From: DATAES01 sp036493595
GTDB lineage: Bacteria > Actinomycetota > Acidimicrobiia > Acidimicrobiales > JACDCH01
Direction: 5' to 3'
Assembly: GCA_036493595.1 (NCBI GenBank)
Contig: DASXPN010000008.1
Span: forward strand, 98,634 to 162,633
Length of the DNA stretch: 64,000 nucleotides
Below are positions 7,788-16,033 of this stretch, in pieces. Every line of letters starts with the position of its first letter. The first letter of the stretch is position 1. The notes under the pieces are model-generated. The model was not told the DNA's origin. It ran no database searches and worked only from the letters and a program-made list of their open reading frames with translations. The position numbers and the translations under genes were made by a program.

Positions 7788-8870
7788 TCAAATTTTCAGC
7801 ACGCCCCGCTCGACCAACGCACGATGGGCCCGCTGCCAGTCGTCCACGACCGACAGGACACCGCGAAGGTCGATGAGGTGCCGCTGCATGAGGTCCGCCG
7901 CGGCTGCCGCGAATGACTGCATGCCGTCGTCCCCGCTGCGTTCGACCACGTCGTCGATGCCGCTCATGGTCGACGCGTCGAACAAGCAGGCGGCGACCTC
8001 CGATGTGTTGAGGACAACCTCCACGACCGGGACCCGGCCGTCGCCCGCGGCCCGCGCCGCCAGCCGTTGCGCCATCGTCCCGATCAGCGCGCCCGCGAGG
8101 GACAGGCGGATCGCGTCGTGGCGTTCGACCGGAAAGAGTCCGACGAAGTGATCCACGGCGTCGACGCCGCTGTCGGCTTCCATTCCCGCGAGCACGAGCA
8201 ACCCGTCCTCCGCCGCCCGCAGGAGCTCGGTCGCCGTCTCGTGGTCGAGCACATCGCTCACCACCAACACGTCCGCGTCGGCAACGCGCGCGGCGCGCAC
8301 ACCCTCGACGAAGGAGCCGACGTCGCCCCCGACCTCGAGCTGGCTCACCGACGCCATCGCGTCCGGATGCAACAGCTCGACGGGCTGCTCGACCGCAACG
8401 ATGTGCGCGGCGCGCACGCGGTTGGCGTGGTCCAGCATGCTCGCCAGCGTCCGCCGCCTACCGCTGTGGCGCGGACCGGCGACCAGCACCAGACCGCGCG
8501 CCGCTTCGGCCAGGTGGCGGGCCTGTCCGGGCAGGCCGAGCGCGTCGAGGCTGGCGACGCGATCAGGCGTGCGCCGCACGACGACCGCCATCGAGCCTCG
8601 CTGGCGGTACGCGCCGACGCGGAAGCGTCCGATGCCGTCGACCGTGTAGGTGACCGCGAGCCGTCCGTCCAGCACGACCGCGGCCGACGTGCCGAGCATG
8701 CGCAGCGCGGCATCGTCTACCTCGGCGCGCGTCAGCGGCTCTTCGTCGGCCACCGGATCGAGCACGCCCTTGCGCCGAACCCTCGGCACCGACCCCACTT
8801 TCAAGTGCAGGTCGGTCGCCCCTTCCTCGCTCAACGCCGCGAGGAGACGCCGTAGGCGCGGCTCATCCAC
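7788..8870 (-). CDS. PilT/GspE-like ATPase with degenerate nucleotide-binding motifs
   Basis: A 360-residue protein with the overall PilT plan. It has an N-terminal PAS-like domain (about 1-100: LLAALSEEGATDLHLKVGSVPRVRRKG is the typical family opening) and a RecA-like C-terminal domain. The key motifs are altered. The Walker A position reads GPRHSGRRRT, without the Lys-Ser/Thr pair. The Walker B region reads DVLVVSDVLDHET where family members have ...VGEMRDLET. The His-box region has lost its histidine. It is probably a non-hydrolysing paralogue or regulator. No pilus genes adjoin it. Confidence 0.7.
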   Translation of the reverse strand: MDEPRLRRLLAALSEEGATDLHLKVGSVPRVRRKGVLDPVADEEPLTRAEVDDAALRMLGTSAAVVLDGRLAVTYTVDGIGRFRVGAYRQRGSMAVVVRRTPDRVASLDALGLPGQARHLAEAARGLVLVAGPRHSGRRRTLASMLDHANRVRAAHIVAVEQPVELLHPDAMASVSQLEVGGDVGSFVEGVRAARVADADVLVVSDVLDHETATELLRAAEDGLLVLAGMEADSGVDAVDHFVGLFPVERHDAIRLSLAGALIGTMAQRLAARAAGDGRVPVVEVVLNTSEVAACLFDASTMSGIDDVVERSGDDGMQSFAAAAADLMQRHLIDLRGVLSVVDDWQRAHRALVERGVLKI

Positions 8871-8951
8871 CGCGCGCCCTATCGACGCCCGAGCACGCCG
8901 GCTTTAGCGCGAATACCTTTGGGCGACGACGAAAGGGAGGGAGACGATCCG

Positions 8952-9272
8952 ATGCCCAAGTATCTGCTCGAGGTCAACTACACCCTGGATGGGGTTCGTG
9001 GGGTTCTTGCCAAGGGAGGTTCGGCTCGCAAAGCGGCCGCGCAGGCCGCGGCGAAGAGTGCCGGCGGCAAGCTCGATATCTTCTACTTCGCATTCGGCGG
9101 TGTCGACGTGTTCACCATCGCCGATCTGCCCGACAATGCGGCGGCCGCCGCACTCGCCCTGACCGTCTCGGGCGGGGGCGGCGCGACGGTGAAGACGACC
9201 GTGCTACTCACCGTTGACGAGATCGACGGCGCCGCCGAAAAGACCGTGAAGTACACGCCTCCCGGCGGCTGA
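8952..9272 (+). CDS. GYD domain protein
   Basis: A 106-residue soluble protein of the GYD family (MPKYLLEVNYTLDGVRGVL, then AKSAGGKLDIFYFAFGGVDVFTIADLPD, then TVLLTVDEID), which has a ferredoxin-like alpha/beta fold of unknown biochemical role. The ATG at 8952 follows a clear ribosome binding site (AGGGAGGGAG, 8935-8944); in-frame codons upstream are unlikely to be translated. It stands alone, divergent from the PilT-like gene. Confidence 0.85.
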   Translation: MPKYLLEVNYTLDGVRGVLAKGGSARKAAAQAAAKSAGGKLDIFYFAFGGVDVFTIADLPDNAAAAALALTVSGGGGATVKTTVLLTVDEIDGAAEKTVKYTPPGG

Positions 9273-9331
9273 CCTCGCCCCGAATCCTGGCCACTGCTGG
9301 CCCCGTTCCGGCCGGCGCGTAGCGTGCACAC

Positions 9332-10267
9332 ATGGAGACACGCTCGATCGCAAGCTTGACCGTCTCGGTGGTCGGGATCGGCTGCAACAACTTCGGACGG
9401 CGCCTCGACGAAGCGGCCACGCGCGCTGTCGTCGACGCCGCGCTCGACGAGGGCATCACGCTCTTCGACACCGCGGATACGTACGGCGTCGGCCAGAGCG
9501 AAGAGCTGCTGGCGAAGGCGCTCGGCTCCCGACGCGACGAGGTCGTGATCGCCACGAAGTTCGGCATGGGCGACGGCACCGCGCTCCCGAAGGGCGCGAG
9601 CGCCGCATCGGTGATGGCCGCGGCCGAGGGCAGCTTGACCCGCCTGGGGACCGACCACATCGATCTCTACCAACTGCACGCACCCGATGATTCGACGCCG
9701 ATCGACGAGACGCTCGCCGCCCTCGATCAGCTCGTGCGGGACGGCAAGGTGCTCGAGATCGGCTGCTCCAACTTCGACGGCGCTCGCCTCGACGCGGCCT
9801 CCGACGCGGCCGCCGCCGCGGGGTCAACGCCATTCGTGAGCGTGCAGAACGAGCTGAGCGTGTTGCGGCGCCGTGGCGAGCCCGACCTGCTCGACGCGAC
9901 CGGACGGCACGGCCTCGCCATCCTGCCGTACTTCCCGCTGGCATCCGGGATGTTGACGGGCAAGTACCGCCGCGGTCAGGACGCGCCCGAGGGCACGCGC
10001 CTTGCCGGCATGCCGGCTGAAGGGCGAGAGCGGGCGATGTCCGATCGCCGCTTCGACGTGGTCGAGCAACTCGACGCGTTCGCGACCGAGCGTGGCCACA
10101 CGCTGCTCGAACTGGCGATGTCGTGGCTGGCCGGACTCCCGCATCTCGCGTCCGTCATCGCGGGCGCGACGAAGCCTGAGCAGGTGCGAGCCAATGCCGT
10201 TGCCACCGGTTGGAAGTTGTCCGACGACGAGCGCGCCGAGGTGGACGCGATCGCGCCGCCGCGCTGA
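9332..10267 (+). CDS. aldo/keto reductase
   Basis: A 311-residue NADPH-dependent oxidoreductase of the AKR TIM-barrel superfamily. The catalytic Asp and Tyr lie in TLFDTADTYG, the Lys in VIATKFG and the His in LYQLHAPD. The C-terminal part contains the NADPH pocket (SVIAGATKPEQV). The substrate is unknown. Its stop codon abuts that of the opposing acyl-CoA dehydrogenase gene with no gap. A second, distinct AKR gene lies 1.4 kb downstream. Confidence 0.9.
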   Translation: METRSIASLTVSVVGIGCNNFGRRLDEAATRAVVDAALDEGITLFDTADTYGVGQSEELLAKALGSRRDEVVIATKFGMGDGTALPKGASAASVMAAAEGSLTRLGTDHIDLYQLHAPDDSTPIDETLAALDQLVRDGKVLEIGCSNFDGARLDAASDAAAAAGSTPFVSVQNELSVLRRRGEPDLLDATGRHGLAILPYFPLASGMLTGKYRRGQDAPEGTRLAGMPAEGRERAMSDRRFDVVEQLDAFATERGHTLLELAMSWLAGLPHLASVIAGATKPEQVRANAVATGWKLSDDERAEVDAIAPPR

Positions 10268-11503
10268 CTACCGGCGGAGCAGATCCTTCGCGATGTGCGT
10301 GATCTGGATCTCGTCGGTGCCGGCGTAGATCTGGAGCACCTTCGCGTCACGAGCGAGTTGCTCGACGTGATACTCGGCCATGTACCCGTTCCCACCGTGC
10401 AGTTGCACGGCTTCCATCGCCACCTCGACTGCCGCGCGCGCCGAGTAGAGCTTCATCGCGGACGCCTCCGCGAGCGTCAACGACTTCCCGGCGGCGCCCA
10501 TCTCGATGAAGCGGAACACGAGGTTCTGCACATTGAGACGCGCGACCTCCATCTTGGCGAGCTTCTCCTGGATCAGCTGGAACTCGCCGATCGGCTGACC
10601 GAACTGCACGCGGTTCTTGGCGTACTCGATGCTGGTCTCGAGGCACTGCTCGATGATCCCGAGTGCCATCGCCGCGACGCCTGATCGCTCCATCGAGAAC
10701 GTGGCCTTCGCACCTTCACGACCACCGGATGGCACGTCCTCCGTCTCGCCGATCAGGCGGTCGCGCCCGACCCGCACGTCGTCGAGGAACAGCTCGCCGG
10801 TGGGGGACGAATGCATCCCCATCTTGCGCAGCGGCTTCGACTGCACGAGGCCGGGCATGCCCGAGTCGAGCACGAACGACAGGATCTTGCGCTGGTCCGG
10901 CGGGTTGCCCTCGTCGAGCTTGCAGATGAACACGATGGTGTCGGCGTACGGACCGTTCGTGATGAACGTCTTCGACCCGTTGAGGACGTACTCGTCGCCG
11001 TCGCGCCGCGCCGTCGACTTCATCGAACCGAACGCGTCGGACCCCGAGTTCGGCTCGGTGATGGCCCACGCCCCGACCTTGTCGAGAGTGAGCAGATCGA
11101 GCGCCCAGCGCTCCTTTTGAGCAATGGTGCCGCGGCTCATGATCGCCGCGCTGGTCAAGCCCATCGAGACGCCCATGGCGGTGACCATGCCGGGGCAGTG
11201 GCGGCACAACTCGATGATCGGAATCATCATCATGCCCGCCCCGCTGCCCCCACCACCGCCCTCGCCGTCGTCGTCCTCGACGGCCCGCGGCGCCGGTTCG
11301 CCGGCTTTCTCACGCTCGATACGGCGCTTGAATTGCTCTCGCGCCATGGCGTCCATCCCGAAGGTCGCGAACAGCTTGCGGAGGACGTCGTACGGCGGCA
11401 GGTCGCCGTGCTCGAGCTCCTCACGCTTCGGCGCGACCTCCGCTTCGATGAATTGGCGGACGGCATCGCGGATCATCCGTTGCTCTTCAGACCATTCGAA
11501 CAT
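10268..11503 (-). CDS. acyl-CoA dehydrogenase
   Basis: A 411-residue FAD flavoprotein with the usual N-terminal helical, central beta (AWAITEPNSGSDAFGS) and C-terminal helical (KNRVQFGQPIGEFQLIQEKLA) domains. In medium-chain enzymes the catalytic Glu is in IYEGT; here the motif is IYAGTDEIQ. The base is therefore probably Glu272 in FSMERSG, aligned with the helix-G glutamate of isovaleryl- and long-chain-type enzymes. An acidic and Gly-rich insertion (about 60-90) is unusual. The start at 11503 is divergent from the AKR at 11626. Confidence 0.88.
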   Translation of the reverse strand: MFEWSEEQRMIRDAVRQFIEAEVAPKREELEHGDLPPYDVLRKLFATFGMDAMAREQFKRRIEREKAGEPAPRAVEDDDGEGGGGGSGAGMMMIPIIELCRHCPGMVTAMGVSMGLTSAAIMSRGTIAQKERWALDLLTLDKVGAWAITEPNSGSDAFGSMKSTARRDGDEYVLNGSKTFITNGPYADTIVFICKLDEGNPPDQRKILSFVLDSGMPGLVQSKPLRKMGMHSSPTGELFLDDVRVGRDRLIGETEDVPSGGREGAKATFSMERSGVAAMALGIIEQCLETSIEYAKNRVQFGQPIGEFQLIQEKLAKMEVARLNVQNLVFRFIEMGAAGKSLTLAEASAMKLYSARAAVEVAMEAVQLHGGNGYMAEYHVEQLARDAKVLQIYAGTDEIQITHIAKDLLRR

Positions 11504-11625
11504 GGGCGCAACCGTACGGGGACCGCGCCGGACTGTCCCAGTTCGCCCCTCGATCTGACTGCGACCGCGCTGCGGGGGTAAGAGAGCACCTACTTCCGCG
11601 CGCAGAACGATCGAGAGGACGTCTC

Positions 11626-12591
11626 ATGACGATGGAGTACCGCCGGCTCGGACGATCGGGCCTGAAGGTGAGCGTGCTGTCGTTCGGCTCGTGGGTGTCC
11701 TTCGGCGCCCAGCTCGACACAGGGCTCGCCCGCGAGTGCATGGGCGCGGCGTGGGACGGCGGCATGAACTTCTTCGACAACGCCGAGGCCTACGCCGGCG
11801 GCGAGTCCGAGCGCATCATGGGTCAGGCCATAGCCGAGCTCGGTTGGAAGCGTGAGTCGTACGTCCTGTCGACGAAGCTGTTCTGGGGGCTCACAGAGGG
11901 CGTCAACACGAAGAACACCCTCAATCGCAAATACCTGCACCACGCCATCGACGGATCGCTCGAACGGCTCGGCCTCGATTTCGTAGACCTGCTGTTCTGC
12001 CACCGTCCGGACCGCGAGACCCCCATCGAAGAGACGGTGTGGGCGCTGTCGGACATCATCGACGCCGGCAAGGCGCACTACTGGGGAACATCGGAATGGA
12101 GTGCGGACGAGATTCGTGCCGCGTGGGAAGTCGCCGACCGCCACCATCTCCACAAGCCGGTGATGGAACAGCCGCAGTACAACGTGTTCGAGCGGCGCCG
12201 AGTCGAGCGCGAGTACGCCCGCCTCTACGAGGACATCGGCCTCGGCCTGACCACATGGAGCCCGCTGGCATCCGGCCTGCTCTCGGGCAAGTACCTCGAC
12301 GGCATCCCCGAAGGAAGCCGCGCCACGCTGCCGGGCTACGAATGGCTGAAGGATTTGCTGACCGACGCCGGCCGCAACGACAAGGTGCGCAAGCTGCAGT
12401 CCGTCGCCGACGAGCTCGACTGCACCCTGTCGCAACTGTCGCTCGCTTGGTGCGCCGCCAACCCGCACGTGTCGACGGTGATCACCGGCGCGAGCCGTCC
12501 GGAGCAGGTGGTCGAGAACCTTGGCGCGCTCGACGTGCTGCCGCGGCTCGACGATGACCTGCTGCGCCGCATGAAGGACATCGCTCGCTAG
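11626..12591 (+). CDS. aldo/keto reductase, shaker-beta-like subgroup
   Basis: A 321-residue AKR-superfamily oxidoreductase opening with MEYRRLGRSGLKVSVLSFGSW. It has the catalytic Asp/Tyr in FFDNAEAYAGGESE, Lys in VLSTKLFW and His in LLFCHRPD. QPQYNVFERRRVE and the C-terminal STVITGASRPEQV are typical of the potassium-channel beta-subunit-like AKR6 group, which reduces aldehydes with NADPH. It shares a divergent intergenic region with the acyl-CoA dehydrogenase gene. Confidence 0.9.
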   Translation: MTMEYRRLGRSGLKVSVLSFGSWVSFGAQLDTGLARECMGAAWDGGMNFFDNAEAYAGGESERIMGQAIAELGWKRESYVLSTKLFWGLTEGVNTKNTLNRKYLHHAIDGSLERLGLDFVDLLFCHRPDRETPIEETVWALSDIIDAGKAHYWGTSEWSADEIRAAWEVADRHHLHKPVMEQPQYNVFERRRVEREYARLYEDIGLGLTTWSPLASGLLSGKYLDGIPEGSRATLPGYEWLKDLLTDAGRNDKVRKLQSVADELDCTLSQLSLAWCAANPHVSTVITGASRPEQVVENLGALDVLPRLDDDLLRRMKDIAR

Positions 12592-12636
12592 CGGTAGATC
12601 CAACGCGATGCGAGCCGAGGTGACACGCTCGGGTTC

Positions 12637-13221
12637 ATGACTGCCTCAGACCCCAAGGCGGATCTCCACTACTACTTACAGGCAGCTCGCGGCGCGCTCG
12701 TCTGGAAGCTCGAAGGGCTCTCGGACTACGACGTGCGCCGCCCGCTGGTCCGGACCGGGACCAACCTCCTCGGCCTCGTCAAGCACGTAACCGGCGTCGA
12801 GATCGGGTACTTCGCGCAGACGTTCGGCCGCCCGTCCGACGAGCACCTCGCATGGCTGGACGACCCCCAACCGAATGCCGACATGTGGGCAACCGCAGAC
12901 GAGTCACGCGACGAGACCATGGACCGCTACGAGCGGGTGTGCCGTCACTCCGACGCCACGATCGACGCGCTGGCGCTCGACGCCGTCGGACACGTCCCGT
13001 GGTGGCCTGCGGACCGGGCGGAGGTCACGCTGCATCGCATCCTCGTCCACATGGTCGCCGAGACCAACCGTCACGCGGGGCATGCGGATCTCGTTCGCGA
13101 GCTCATCGACGGCGCCGCGGGCACGCGACGCGAGTTCGACAACCTGCCGAACGTCGACGAGCAGTGGTGGGACCGCTATCGCGACCAACTCGAACAAGTG
13201 GCGCGTCAATTCCAGAAGTAG
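12637..13221 (+). CDS. DinB/DUF664 family protein (putative mycothiol transferase type)
   Basis: A 194-residue four-helix-bundle protein of the DinB-like DUF664 family. Three histidines in the expected spacing (LVKHVTGVE, ILVHMVAETNRHAGHADLVREL) could bind a divalent metal. In mycothiol-producing actinobacteria such proteins act as thiol-dependent transferases or isomerases; the substrate of this one is unknown. It is 45 nt downstream of the AKR gene and may share its transcript. Its end faces the SDR gene (convergent). Confidence 0.8.
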   Translation: MTASDPKADLHYYLQAARGALVWKLEGLSDYDVRRPLVRTGTNLLGLVKHVTGVEIGYFAQTFGRPSDEHLAWLDDPQPNADMWATADESRDETMDRYERVCRHSDATIDALALDAVGHVPWWPADRAEVTLHRILVHMVAETNRHAGHADLVRELIDGAAGTRREFDNLPNVDEQWWDRYRDQLEQVARQFQK

Positions 13222-13228
13222 TCGCGCC

Positions 13229-14158
13229 TCATGTCCAGGAGTAGGTGACCTCGGTCTCGCGCTCCGACAGGTCCCAGAGCTTGTGCGCGTCATCTGCACG
13301 GCGCGCCGCGCTGATCGGGGTCACGAGCTCGGGGTAGCCCCGCATCTCGAAGGGTCCGCCCGGCCCGTAGTACTGGCCACCGTGCACGCCTGGCATGGTC
13401 GCGGCGTAGAGCTGCGGCCACGCGCCAGCCGCGTCGCTCTGGGCGACGTACTGGTTGGCGAAGTTCATGATCTGGCCCATGAGCCGGTTGCCGCTGGTCT
13501 CGTACGTGACCGCCTGGAGGTGGGTGGCCGCGTAGCCGGGGTGGGCGGCGGCCGCGACGAGGTTCGAGCCCGCTGCCTTGGCGCGGCGGTCGAGCTCGAG
13601 GGTGAACAGCAGGTTGGACAGCTTCGACTGCCCGTACGCCGGCCACTTGCGGTAGCTCTTGCGCCAGTGGGGATCGTCGAAGCGCATACGGCCGACGCGA
13701 TGGGCCTGCGACGACGTGGTCACGACGCGAGGATCGGTCGAGCGCAGCAGCAGCGGCAGCAGTCGACCCGTGAGTGCGAAGTGGCCGAGATGGTTGGTGC
13801 CGAACTGGGCCTCGAACCCGTCGGCCGTCTCGGCCCGGGGGATCGCCATCACCCCCGCGTTGTTCATGAGCACGTCGATGCGCTCGACGCGGCGGCTCAC
13901 TTCCTCGGCCGCGGCCGAGATCGACGCGAGATTCGCGAGGTCGAGCGAGACGACGAACGGCTCGTCGCCGGTGGCCTCGCCTTTGACCTCGGTCAGCGCG
14001 TCGGCCGCCTTGCCGGCGTTGCGGCAACCGAGGATGACTTGCGCGCCGCTGCGAGCGAGCGCCTGCGCGGACCGCAGGCCCAGTCCACTGTTCGCTCCGG
14101 TGATGAAGACTGTTCGACCGGTTTGATCAGGAATGTCGGCACTCGTCCAAGAAGTCAC
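13229..14158 (-). CDS. short-chain dehydrogenase/reductase
   Basis: A Rossmann-fold NAD(P)-dependent oxidoreductase of 309 residues. It has the cofactor motif TGANSGLG, the NNAG motif and the catalytic Tyr-Lys in YGQSKLSN. It resembles the retinol-dehydrogenase/protochlorophyllide-reductase-like SDRs common in actinobacteria. I chose GTG at 14158 because the family opening xxWTxADIPDQxGRT begins there. An in-frame GTG at 14206 would add 16 residues. Neither has a strong ribosome binding site. Confidence 0.88.
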   Translation of the reverse strand: MTSWTSADIPDQTGRTVFITGANSGLGLRSAQALARSGAQVILGCRNAGKAADALTEVKGEATGDEPFVVSLDLANLASISAAAEEVSRRVERIDVLMNNAGVMAIPRAETADGFEAQFGTNHLGHFALTGRLLPLLLRSTDPRVVTTSSQAHRVGRMRFDDPHWRKSYRKWPAYGQSKLSNLLFTLELDRRAKAAGSNLVAAAAHPGYAATHLQAVTYETSGNRLMGQIMNFANQYVAQSDAAGAWPQLYAATMPGVHGGQYYGPGGPFEMRGYPELVTPISAARRADDAHKLWDLSERETEVTYSWT

Positions 14159-14236
14159 GAATGAAAGGGTGGCGTGCCGGACGCGGGCCGCGCCAGACGG
14201 CGCCACCCGGCGCGTCGACGAGTCGCGAGCGAAGAG

Positions 14237-14926
14237 CTAGGAGAACGACGAGCGGACCGCGACCACGTTGGCGACGTAGTGCCACGTCTCCGGCAGGGCC
14301 GGGCCGGTCGTGACGGCGTGAAGGCCCTGGTAGTAGGCGGCGATCGACACGTTCACGTTGTTGCCGGTGCGGTCGAGCAGGAAACGCAGGAACCGGGCCG
14401 CCATACGGATGTTGTCGTTGGCGCTGGCCGGGTCGAGGTTGATGCCGATCAGGCTGCGGGTGAAGTCGATGGTCGCCGGTTGCAGTTGGCCGATCCCCCG
14501 GGCGCCGGTGCTCGACACAACCCCTGACTGCCAGCCCGACTCGATCCAGGCGATCGCCTCGAGCAGATCGGCGGGGACGCCGTAGCGCGCGGCCCACCAC
14601 TCGAAGATCGGCCGCAACGCGAGTCGTTCCGGATGGGCCGTCAACTTCGTGGGCAGCGTGCCCGCGACGTGCGACGAACCATCGCCCGGAATCGTGAGGC
14701 GGTTTCCGATGACGACGATGTTCGGGTTGCGGATCCGGTTGGCGGCGGCGATCGCCTTCGGGGTCGTCCCGTAACGCGCCGCGATGGAGGTCAGCGTGTC
14801 GCCCCGTTTCACGACGTAGGTCGTCGCGGCGCGGCGCGCGCTCGTGGTTGCCGCCTGCCCGGCCACTGCCATCAAGGACACCGCCAGCACGCAGGCGACG
14901 ATGGCGAGCCGCCGCCTCACCGGCAC
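14237..14926 (-). CDS. LysM-SLT lytic transglycosylase
   Basis: A 229-residue secreted protein. It has an N-terminal hydrophobic signal (about 5-26), one LysM domain (about 36-80: YVVKRGDTLTSIAARYGTT...NRLTIPG) that binds peptidoglycan, and an SLT domain (about 110-220) with the probable catalytic Glu in AIAWIESGWQ followed by SSTGARGIGQLQPAT. It should cleave glycan strands. It overlaps the preceding M23 gene by 10 nt, which implies co-translation with an endopeptidase. Confidence 0.92.
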   Translation of the reverse strand: MPVRRRLAIVACVLAVSLMAVAGQAATTSARRAATTYVVKRGDTLTSIAARYGTTPKAIAAANRIRNPNIVVIGNRLTIPGDGSSHVAGTLPTKLTAHPERLALRPIFEWWAARYGVPADLLEAIAWIESGWQSGVVSSTGARGIGQLQPATIDFTRSLIGINLDPASANDNIRMAARFLRFLLDRTGNNVNVSIAAYYQGLHAVTTGPALPETWHYVANVVAVRSSFS

Positions 14927-15702
14927 GCGGCGACGAGGTACTGGTACGGGTTCACCGCGGCGCCGCCGCCCGGGTGGATCTCGAAGTGCAGGTGGGTCGG
15001 CCCACCCTTCGCGTCGCCCGTGTCACCGACGTAGCCGATCGTGTCGCCCGCCTTCACCTTGCCGGCCTTGCCGAACTTGTCGAGGTGGGCGCCGACATAG
15101 GTGTTGCCGTCCGCTCCCACGAGCCGGAACTGGTTGCCGCTGATCGAACCGACCACCTGCGTCACCGTCCCGCTCACCGGCGCGGCGACCGGTGTGCCCC
15201 GCTTGGCAAGCATGTCGTTGCCTTGGTGGAAGCCGGTGTCGCTGCGCGGGAAGCCCCAGTCGTCCATGAACTTCGCGCTCGGCACCGGGCAACGAGCCAG
15301 CGGGCCGACGCTTCCGTTGTTGCGCGGCGCGGTGAACATTTGAGCGCCGGCGTAGAGCATCGACTTCGGCGTCAGCCCATTCGCTTGAACGAGCGTGGCC
15401 ACCGGGACGCCCGTGCGGGCCGACAACTTCGCCAGCGACTCGCCGGGTGCCACCACCACGATCGACGGGTTCGCGTTGGCGGGCGGGGGCGGCGGCCCGG
15501 GCAGCGACAGTGACTGCCCGATGATGATGATGTTCTTGTTGCGGATGCCGTTGGTCGCGGCCAGCGCGTCCACGGTCGTGCCGTTGCGGGCGGCGATTGA
15601 CGACAGCGTGTCGCCCTTGCGGACGACATAGCGCCCGGTCTGTGCCAGCCCGGCAATCGCGGTGAGAGCCACCACGCCCACGAGGAGCGCAGTGGAGCTC
15701 AT
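14917..15702 (-). CDS. double-LysM M23 endopeptidase
   Basis: A 261-residue secreted peptidoglycan hydrolase. It has a short N-terminal membrane/signal segment, LysM domain 1 (about 24-68), a Pro-rich linker, LysM domain 2 (about 80-125), and an M23 domain with zinc ligands in FHQGNDM and HLHFE. AHLDKFGKAGKVKAGDTIGYVG is the usual family core. It is the first gene of a two-gene wall-remodelling operon with the SLT transglycosylase. The two products attack the peptide and glycan bonds respectively. Confidence 0.92.
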   Translation of the reverse strand: MSSTALLVGVVALTAIAGLAQTGRYVVRKGDTLSSIAARNGTTVDALAATNGIRNKNIIIIGQSLSLPGPPPPPANANPSIVVVAPGESLAKLSARTGVPVATLVQANGLTPKSMLYAGAQMFTAPRNNGSVGPLARCPVPSAKFMDDWGFPRSDTGFHQGNDMLAKRGTPVAAPVSGTVTQVVGSISGNQFRLVGADGNTYVGAHLDKFGKAGKVKAGDTIGYVGDTGDAKGGPTHLHFEIHPGGGAAVNPYQYLVAACR

Positions 15703-16033
15703 GCGTTGCAGTCGAGATCTGGTGTGGACGCGGATGACGGAACCTCCGGGGCTCCGCCCGCGTTCTTTTCAACCTAAATGATCACACCGGTCACTTCAAC
15801 CCCTCCAGCCACATTGCCCCCACAAGCCCCCGCAATACCGCCTCAAGCCCCCTCCGGTCCGCCCTCGGATTCTGTGTCGTCCGACCGACGGCAGCGACCG
15901 GACTCGGTGGCCGAGTCGACAATGTGCGGGAACGAAACGGGTCGACGCAACCACGCCGCACGTGGCCCAGCCGACCCAGAACACGGAGTGGACGGGCGGT
16001 TCGGGAGTCGGAGTCGGAGTCGGAGCCCGGACG
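15703..16033. other. 331-nt gene-free region upstream of the LysM hydrolase operon
   Basis: No convincing ORF. Minus-strand reading shows a 36-nt imperfect hairpin (15728-15763; outer ACGCGG/CCGCGU, inner GGAGCC/GGUUCC), 26 nt before the M23 start. There is also a long C-rich tract (about 15795-15870), one copy of a 16-bp repeat (15914-15929) and four tandem GGAGTC-like hexamers (16004-16027). A c-di-AMP riboswitch would fit the gene type, but its conserved core is not visible. Confidence 0.5.
15728..15763 (-). promoter_or_regulatory. leader hairpin ahead of the LysM-M23 gene
   Basis: A two-part stem (ACGCGG with CCGCGU, GGAGCC with GGUUCC) in the presumed 5' leader of the M23/SLT operon, ending 26 nt before the ATG. 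It could influence RNA stability or ribosome access. I do not recognise it as a member of a known riboswitch class. Confidence 0.4.

Noticed and set aside
16004..16027. Four GGAGTC-type hexamers as a CRISPR-like or variable repeat array
   Set aside because: The units are 6 bp with no spacers and only four copies, so this is a short simple repeat.
15703..16033. c-di-AMP (ydaO-type) riboswitch upstream of the LysM-M23 gene
   Set aside because: The gene type fits but I could not find the conserved core sequences of this class, only a two-part hairpin.
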